From assembly GCA_947623585.1 (NCBI GenBank), contig CANQHA010000001.1:277491-341490 (forward strand): a DNA stretch of 64,000 nt. Reading direction: 5' to 3'. Every line of letters starts with the position of its first letter. Positions within the stretch are counted from its first letter, which is position 1. The position numbers were made by a program, and so were the translations under genes. This document shows positions 58,294 to 64,000 of this stretch, in pieces. Below the pieces are notes generated by a model. The model saw only the letters and a list, made by a program, of their open reading frames with translations, was not told where the DNA came from and did not search any database. The DNA comes from an uncultured Clostridia bacterium. GTDB taxonomy: Bacteria; Bacillota; Clostridia; Oscillospirales; Ruminococcaceae.

Positions 58294-58890
58294 TTAAAAG
58301 TCCCCTTTCGCTTTTTGATATTTTGTTTTCATCGGCGTTATTTCGCCGCTTTTTACCTTTTCGCATACCGTTTTATAAATCTCGTCGAGCGCAGAAACGC
58401 TTCTCGGAATGTCTCGGCACATCTCGTCGAAAATATTTTCGCACTCTTTGAGCGCAGCGTCATACTGACGTTTTGTTATATCTCCCGATTTCAGGGCGTC
58501 GTCAAGCTCGTCACGGTCAAGAATACCCGCGTCGCCCTCGGGCGTGAACACAACGTCGAGATATTTATCGACATAGGCCGCAACGCCGTCGGGGTCGAAT
58601 TCAAGCCTCTCGATGACGTCGATATAACAAACCGACAGCGCGCCGTCGGGCTTATACATGGCGGTGATAAGCCTGCTCTTTCCGTCGGGAACGAGCTGGA
58701 GCCACTTCATTCCTCCGCCAGAGACGGCTGCTTTTCCGGCCTTTTCAAAGTCCCAGCAGTGCTGCTCGCCCGAAAGTATGTCTATAAGGCTTGCAAAGCC
58801 TTTAAAACCGCGCTCGTCAAGCCTTGTCTGATAATAGGGAAAGCCCTGAAAGCCCCAGCCGATATCCCTGTCAAGCCTTTTTCGCTTCAT
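58294..58890 (-). CDS. DUF402 family protein
   Basis: YKPDGALSVCYIDVIERLEFDPDGVAAYVDKYLDVVFTPEGDAGILDRDEL. Confidence 0.78.
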   Translation of the reverse strand: MKRKRLDRDIGWGFQGFPYYQTRLDERGFKGFASLIDILSGEQHCWDFEKAGKAAVSGGGMKWLQLVPDGKSRLITAMYKPDGALSVCYIDVIERLEFDPDGVAAYVDKYLDVVFTPEGDAGILDRDELDDALKSGDITKRQYDAALKECENIFDEMCRDIPRSVSALDEIYKTVCEKVKSGEITPMKTKYQKAKGDF

Positions 58891-59603
58891 GGGGCCTCTC
58901 CCCTGTCCTTGAGCTTTTCGGCCATGGTGTTCTGAAGATATCTCGCTTTAAGTCCGGCGGCGTCGGTGACCTCGTCAAGATGAGAAAGCGCCGCCATGCA
59001 GACCCCCGAAGCGCTCTGGAGACGATGATTCAAAGGCGACACCCGCACCCTTTCGTCATCAGCGAAAAATTCATGTTTAAGGCGCTCGGCGCAGTCGCCG
59101 GTAAGGATAACGTCGCCGTCAAAGCCCTCAGCGAGCGATTTTATGCCGAGCTCTTCTCCGACCGAATCCTCGCGGTATTTTTTCAGAGAAGCGCCGTCCG
59201 AAAGATATGCCCCGAAATAAGAAACGCCCTGCCTTGCCGAAAGCGCGGGGATTATCAGACCCTTTGCCGCCAAAGCTCCGAAAGCCAGCGCTTCAAGAGT
59301 CGAAACGCCGATACAGGGCTTTCCGCTCTCGCAAATGCCCTTTATCGCAGCTATGCCTATTCGCAGTCCGGTATAGCTTCCGGGACCCGCCGCCACCGCG
59401 AAAAGGTCGATATCCCGAATGTCGGTCTCGCAGTCTTCAAGGGTGCGCTTTAAGGTCGGAAGGATCACCTGAGAATGCGTGAGCCTTGTCAGAAAGGTGT
59501 TTTCCGAAACGACGGCGCCGTTTTTAAACACCGCGCATGAGGCTGTCTTTCCCGAGGTCTCTATTCCGAGAACGGTCGGATCATCAAAGTTCAAATCTCT
59601 CAT
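58887..59603 (-). CDS. tsaB: tRNA threonylcarbamoyladenosine biosynthesis protein TsaB
   Basis: VLGIETSGKTASCAVF, THSQVILPTL, AAGPGSYTGLRIGIAAIKGI. Confidence 0.94.
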   Translation of the reverse strand: MRDLNFDDPTVLGIETSGKTASCAVFKNGAVVSENTFLTRLTHSQVILPTLKRTLEDCETDIRDIDLFAVAAGPGSYTGLRIGIAAIKGICESGKPCIGVSTLEALAFGALAAKGLIIPALSARQGVSYFGAYLSDGASLKKYREDSVGEELGIKSLAEGFDGDVILTGDCAERLKHEFFADDERVRVSPLNHRLQSASGVCMAALSHLDEVTDAAGLKARYLQNTMAEKLKDRGEAP

Positions 59604-60018
59604 CTCCGGTAATTTTAATAAGTCTCTCATCCTGAGAAAGCGGTATCAGCTCGACGGTCACGGCGCCCTTCGGAAGCTCGTTTTCGATATTTTCGCTCCA
59701 CTCGACCGCTATAACGCAGTCGTCGGAAAGATAGTCGAAAAAGCCGGTCGATTCAAGGTCTAACCCTCCGCCGACGCGATACATATCGAAGTGGTAAAGC
59801 GGCAGCCCTCCGCGATATTCGTTGACAAGCGCGAAGGTCGGCGACGAAACGTCGTCTTTAAGCCCCATGCCGAGGGCTATGCCGCGGGTCATAGTCGTTT
59901 TTCCCGCGCCCAAGCCTCCGCGAAAAGCTATCACGTCTCCCCCGCGAAGCCGGCTTCCGAGGCGTTTTCCGAGCTGCAATGTCTCCTCGGGCGAGGAGGA
60001 TCTGTACTCAAAAGTCAT
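59584..60018 (-). CDS. tsaE: tRNA threonylcarbamoyladenosine biosynthesis ATPase TsaE
   Basis: GDVIAFRGGLGAGKTTMTRGIALGMG, DDVSSPTFALVNEY, YHFDMYRV. Confidence 0.94.
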   Translation of the reverse strand: MTFEYRSSSPEETLQLGKRLGSRLRGGDVIAFRGGLGAGKTTMTRGIALGMGLKDDVSSPTFALVNEYRGGLPLYHFDMYRVGGGLDLESTGFFDYLSDDCVIAVEWSENIENELPKGAVTVELIPLSQDERLIKITGDERFEL

Positions 60019-60506
60019 CAATATCCCCTTGTGCCGTCGATAGATTCGTCGTTCATTATCCAGTCCATGACCTCGATGACCCTGTAATCCTCGTCGGTGT
60101 CGCGGATAATTACTCGCTCTATGCCGCTGTTGATAACGACCCTCTTGCAAAGAGAACAGCAGATCGAATTTTTTATATACTCCCCCGTCGATACCTCACG
60201 GCCGACGAGATATAAGGTCGCGCCTATCATTTCCTCGCGGGAGGCGGAAATTATCGCGTTCATCTCGGCATGGACCGAGCGGCAAAGCTCATAGCGCTCG
60301 CCCCGGGGCACCTGAAGCTGCTCGCGAATGCAGGTGCCGATGTCGCAGCAGTTATGCCTTCCCCTCGGCGCCCCGACATAGCCGGTCGAGATTATCTGGT
60401 CGTGATTCACGATCACCGCCCCATATCTGCGGCGCAGGCAGGTCGAGCGCGCCGAAACGGTATCGGCGATGTCGAGGTAATAGTTGATTTTGTCGCGTCT
60501 GTCCAT
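60018..60506 (-). CDS. Deoxycytidylate deaminase family protein (ComEB-like)
   Basis: RRYGAVIVNHDQIISTGYVGAPRG, CRSVHAEMNAI (HAE), SICCSLCKRVVINSG. Confidence 0.9.
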   Translation of the reverse strand: MDRRDKINYYLDIADTVSARSTCLRRRYGAVIVNHDQIISTGYVGAPRGRHNCCDIGTCIREQLQVPRGERYELCRSVHAEMNAIISASREEMIGATLYLVGREVSTGEYIKNSICCSLCKRVVINSGIERVIIRDTDEDYRVIEVMDWIMNDESIDGTRGY

Positions 60507-60699
60507 TTTTGTGTCCTCCTCAAAATCGTTTCGTGATTTTTCCGCAGCGGCGCTTCTCAAAAAGCGCCCGCCCTATGTGATTATATATTATACTACATTT
60601 GATTGGTGATTGCAAGGGTATCGGCAGCTTGAAGCATCTAAATTAAAAACATTTTACCGAGGAGGGAATAAAAGTGCGGGGCAACGATGAAGTGCAGCA

Positions 60700-60893
60700 G
60701 CTATGCTTAGGGGACGCACTCTCTTTCAGGGCGTCCCCTCTCAAAAAAACAATCCACCGGATTGTTTTTTTAATTCACCCCTTGCGGAGCGCACTCCGTA
60801 ATTTTTCCGCTGCCCAAGGGCAGCGGCGGGGGCTCCGCCCCTCGTCCCTGCAAGCCTTTTGAAAAAGGCTTGAGCGAAAACTTTTAATTATAT
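60700..60893. repeat. Family A serial-hairpin element, copy A2 (inverted relative to A1)
   Basis: Reverse complement aligns with 21767-21947 over the same ordered hairpins. Confidence 0.85.
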
Positions 60894-60918
60894 GCGATTT
60901 GAACGTCCGAGCAGCTTA

Positions 60919-60948
60919 TTGACACGGCGGCTTTGAATGTGCTAAAAT
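60919..60948 (+). promoter_or_regulatory. Sigma-A promoter for rsmE
   Basis: TTGACA-18 nt-TAAAAT. Confidence 0.65.
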
Positions 60949-60971
60949 CATTGCGAAAGGGGGGCGGAGCT

Positions 60972-61691
60972 ATGCCGAGATTTTTTTCGGGCGACGAGCC
61001 GCAAAACGGCGTTTTCACTATAACCGGCGAGGATTCAAGACATATCGGCCGAAGCCTCAGAATGGCGGTCGGAGAAGAGATAACCGTCTGCCGCTCGGGG
61101 ATCGATTATCGCTGCCGGCTTGATAAAATAAGCGACGGCGCGGTCTCGGCGTCGATCATTTCCTCGGAAAAATCAAAGGAGCCGAGCATTGAACTGACGC
61201 TCTTTCAGGCCATGCCGAAGCTCGATAAGCTCGAATTCATCGTTCAAAAATCGGTTGAGCTCGGCGCGAAAAGAATTGTCCCCGTGATGACGAAGCGATG
61301 CATCTCAAGGCCCGAAAAAGAACAGTTTGAAAAAAAGCGCGAAAGGCTTCAAAAAATCTCGCTCGAGGCCGCAAAACAGTCGGGGCGCGGTATTATTCCC
61401 GAGGTTTCGGGTATGATATCATTTGAAAAATGCCTCGAAGAAATAAAAAGCCTCGACGTCGGGCTGATGTGCTATGAAAACAGCGGAGAAAGGCTTAAAG
61501 CGGACATTCTCCCCAAAAACGGAACGGTCGGGCTTCTCATCGGCTCGGAGGGCGGTTTTGAACCCTTTGAAGCCGAAGCCGCTAAAAACGCCGGCGTAAG
61601 GCTTATCTGGCTCGGAGACAGAATTTTGCGCTGCGAAACGGCTCCGATAGCCGCCGAGGCAATAATAATGAATTTAACGGATAATATTTGA
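60972..61691 (+). CDS. rsmE: 16S rRNA (uracil(1498)-N(3))-methyltransferase
   Basis: MPRFFSGDEPQNGVFTITGEDSRHIGRSLRM, LLIGSEGGFEPFEAEAAKNAG, LGDRILRCETAPIAA. Confidence 0.94.
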   Translation: MPRFFSGDEPQNGVFTITGEDSRHIGRSLRMAVGEEITVCRSGIDYRCRLDKISDGAVSASIISSEKSKEPSIELTLFQAMPKLDKLEFIVQKSVELGAKRIVPVMTKRCISRPEKEQFEKKRERLQKISLEAAKQSGRGIIPEVSGMISFEKCLEEIKSLDVGLMCYENSGERLKADILPKNGTVGLLIGSEGGFEPFEAEAAKNAGVRLIWLGDRILRCETAPIAAEAIIMNLTDNI

Positions 61692-61699
61692 CAAAAGCC

Positions 61700-61728
61700 T
61701 TGCAAATTCTGAAACAATGTGCTATAAT
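61700..61728 (+). promoter_or_regulatory. Sigma-A promoter
   Basis: TTGCAA-17 nt-TATAAT. Confidence 0.65.
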
Positions 61729-61758
61729 GATAAAAATTAAGCGAAAGGATCTGACATT

Positions 61759-62304
61759 ATGGGTAATTTTCTTAAAATAGCTTTGGGTCTCGGTGCAGCC
61801 GCAGCCGCAGCAGCTTTGGCGGTAACTCTCGCCAAAAAGAGCAGCGAGGAAGACGAGGAGTGCACCTGCGACGAGTGCCTTGACGATGTCGCCGAGGACG
61901 TTTCTGACGCCGTCGAAGATATCAAAGAGGATATTTCGGACGCCGTCGAGGACCTTACCGACGATGACGATTCGGAAGACGAGGACGAGGAAGACGCCGG
62001 CACGGTGCATATAAACCTCAATGAATCGGTCAACAACATCATCAACGGCGTTATGGGCGGAGTTGTTGTCGCCTCAGACAAGGTTTCCGAGCTCGCCGGA
62101 AGATTTGCCGACTTCATCGCCGACAAGCTGGCTGAAAGAAACGCCGACAATGTCGATTTCGGAGACCTCGACGAGGACGTTGATATTGACTTCGGCGATT
62201 TCGTTGAAGACGCCGCCGAGGCAGCCGAGGACGCCGTCGAAAACGCCGCGGAGGCCGTTGAGGACACCGTCGAGGATATCAAAGAGGACGCGGAGGGCTT
62301 GTGA
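61759..62304 (+). CDS. Highly acidic, Ala-rich protein with N-terminal hydrophobic segment
   Basis: MGNFLKIALGLGAAAAAAALAVTLAKK.., CTCDEC, repeated EDAxEAxEDAVE. Confidence 0.75.
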   Translation: MGNFLKIALGLGAAAAAAALAVTLAKKSSEEDEECTCDECLDDVAEDVSDAVEDIKEDISDAVEDLTDDDDSEDEDEEDAGTVHINLNESVNNIINGVMGGVVVASDKVSELAGRFADFIADKLAERNADNVDFGDLDEDVDIDFGDFVEDAAEAAEDAVENAAEAVEDTVEDIKEDAEGL

Positions 62305-62342
62305 TCAAAGTCCGATAAGCGACGGAGATAACGTAGATAAAA

Positions 62343-62375
62343 GGAAAAGCAGACCGCAGGGGTCTGCTTTTTTGT
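62343..62375 (+). terminator. Rho-independent terminator
   Basis: AAGCAGACCGCAGGGGTCTGCTTTTTT. Confidence 0.75.
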
Positions 62376-62405
62376 GCGGAATAATATTTAGCGTGGGCGG
62401 AAGCG

Positions 62406-62500
62406 TTTGCGGGGGCGAAGCCCGCGTCCCGCAGGGACGCCGCCGGCCCCGAAGGGGTCCGGCGCCGGCGCGAAGCGCCGGAGGCTTCGCCGCGAGCAAA
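62406..62500. repeat. Family C three-armed cloverleaf element C2
   Basis: Closing stems TTTGC/GCAAA and GGCGAAGCC/GGCTTCGCC; arms GCGTCCC-GCA-GGGACGC, GCCGGCCCC-GAA-GGGGTCCGGC, CCGGCGC-GAA-GCGCCGG. Confidence 0.82.
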
Positions 62501-62580
62501 GTGTAGGGAACCGCACCTTTAGGGGCAACACAAGCGGGGGTGCAGGCAGGCGGGCGGAACCGCGAGATAGCCGACCGATT

Positions 62581-62694
62581 TAAAGGTATTCAATCACTCC
62601 CTCTGTCGAGGGAGTGATTTCATGCTATTTTAAGCCACCCCACCCCCGCAGTACGTTTGTATAAAAGGTAACAATGCGAACGCCCCCGCCCCTA
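62581..62694. repeat. Family B element, left half B4, interrupted at central hairpin
   Basis: AAAGGTATTC, hairpin AATCACTCCCTC/GAGGGAGTGATT, ATGCTATTTTAAGCCACCCCACCCCC, ends at CGCCCCCGCCCCT. Confidence 0.75.
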
Positions 62695-62750
62695 TTAGTT
62701 TGGGCGTCATAAGGAAGATAAAACTTTTTTCTGAAACGGCATAATTTCGG

Positions 62751-64000
62751 TTATGCCGTTTCTCTTTGCTTTTCCGCTTGCAAAAGCTCGTTTATGGGTA
62801 TGAAGTCCACGAGATCATACTGAATCCTTATTTTCTGTTTTCTCTTGCCGCTTGACTTGTCAGGCTTTTCAACGTATATTGCCTTTACAAGCTCGCGCAA
62901 GGCATAAGGAGTAAGTTCGTCAAGTCCCTCATATTTCCGAGCCTTCTTAATGAACAGTTCAAGATTTTCAGACTGTCGTTCCTGTTTTTCAATTTCGGCT
63001 TGCAACTCGGAAATATCCTTGCGAAGTTGTGCTTGCTCGTCCTCATATTGCTCGCTCATCATTGCAAACCGCTCGTCACTTAACTTTGCCGCCACATTGT
63101 CCTCATAAATCTTGATGAACAGGCGGTCAAGCTCTGCAAGCTGCTTTTCCTTTTGCGCGAGTTTTCTCTTAGCCGATTTAATTATTTCCGAGCTTTTGAG
63201 GGACATTTTCTCGGTCATAACTTGCCGAAAATAATTTTCATGAGCCGTAACATACGAAATCGCAAACTGCATATTCGTCAGCACAAGCTGCTCAAGGACG
63301 ACCGCTCGGATGAAGTGGGCAGTGCAATTTCCTGTATTGCTGCGATAGCTGCCGCAGACAAAATGATCCTGCCTTTTCTCAAAATATTTTGTGGTGCAGT
63401 ATCTCATCTTCGCTCCACAATCCTCGCAATACACTAATCCTGAGAACATACTGCTCTTTCCCGTTCGTGTTCTGCGGTGGCGTTCTTTTCGGATTTCCTG
63501 CACTTTCATGAACTCTTCTGGATTTATAATCTCGGGGTGAGTATTCTCGAAAATCGCCCAATTTTCCTTGGGATTGTCGCGCTGCTTTTTGTCCCAGATT
63601 GAATTTGTGTAGGTTTTAAAGTTGACAGTGCAGCCTGTATATTCCCTGCGTTCCAAAATGTGAACAACAGTGTTCGCGTTCCAATGGTATGGATCAGAAT
63701 CGAAACGGCGAGTAGTTAATCCACGAGAATTTTTATATGCCGTGGGATTTAAGATTTTTGCAGCAGTCAGTGCTTTTGCAATCTGCATCGGGCCACGCCC
63801 CTCCATACACATCTGGAAAATCTGCTTAACGACTTCCGCAGATTCCTCGTCAACTTCCCATGCTCCATTTTTGCCCTTTTTGTAACCGTATGGAATGTTC
63901 GTCGTCAATGGTATACCACGCCCGCCCTTAGCTTTATTAACGGCTCGGATTTTGCGACTGGTATCTTTTGCCATGAACTCGTTAGTCAACCTTTCATAAA
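62751..64000 (-). CDS. Large serine recombinase, catalytic domain not visible in window
   Basis: NEFMAKDTSRKIRAVNKAKGGRGIPLTTNIPYGYKK, zinc ribbon CEDCGAKMRY, coiled coil; possible TTG start at 63989 or extends past window end. Confidence 0.85.
   Translation of the reverse strand, partial: YERLTNEFMAKDTSRKIRAVNKAKGGRGIPLTTNIPYGYKKGKNGAWEVDEESAEVVKQIFQMCMEGRGPMQIAKALTAAKILNPTAYKNSRGLTTRRFDSDPYHWNANTVVHILERREYTGCTVNFKTYTNSIWDKKQRDNPKENWAIFENTHPEIINPEEFMKVQEIRKERHRRTRTGKSSMFSGLVYCEDCGAKMRYCTTKYFEKRQDHFVCGSYRSNTGNCTAHFIRAVVLEQLVLTNMQFAISYVTAHENYFRQVMTEKMSLKSSEIIKSAKRKLAQKEKQLAELDRLFIKIYEDNVAAKLSDERFAMMSEQYEDEQAQLRKDISELQAEIEKQERQSENLELFIKKARKYEGLDELTPYALRELVKAIYVEKPDKSSGKRKQKIRIQYDLVDFIPINELLQAEKQRETA

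Noticed and set aside
1-64000. tRNA or rRNA genes
   Set aside because: None recognised by eye; the cloverleaf at 51031 lacks tRNA hallmarks (no T-psi-C GTTC arm motif in place, no 7-bp acceptor/anticodon-loop geometry)
1-64000. Anti-phage defence or toxin-antitoxin systems
   Set aside because: No restriction-modification, CBASS, retron, Abi or classic TA motif seen among the predicted proteins

Overview
This window reads as a chromosomal segment of a spore-forming Clostridia/Oscillospiraceae-like Firmicute. Taxonomy is inferred from gene content (spmA/spmB, an alpha/beta SASP, SpoIID, AbrB, GTP-type PEPCK, ppdK). Most of it is dense housekeeping DNA: cysteine desulfurase-thiI, CinA, acpS-nnrD, pnp-rpsO, folD-lgt, two M16-like peptidases (yfmF/yfmH type), ymdB, pckG, ppdK, glmU-pth-mfd, rpiB, tsaB-tsaE-dCMP deaminase, rsmE. 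Accessory parts include an ABC exporter cluster, an ECF-sigma/ABC operon, a cell-envelope cluster (two class B sortases, SpoIID-like, transglutaminase-like), a GH5 lipoprotein, and remnants of large serine recombinases near 8.9-11.0 kb and at the right edge. The most unusual material is intergenic. I see three families of dispersed hairpin elements: A (serial hairpins, one copy split by a 22-bp-flanked tandem array), B (217-218 bp palindromic elements with conserved cores and variable terminal hairpins), and C (three-armed cloverleaves, one in the apparent glmU leader). There are also several candidate structured RNAs, notably a ~320-nt leader behind a perfect consensus promoter upstream of two tiny proteins (47.2-48.0 kb), an independent RNA at 6.70-7.0 kb, and a possible rpsO leader. 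Products are assigned from recognisable protein motifs only; no database searches or folding calculations were run.
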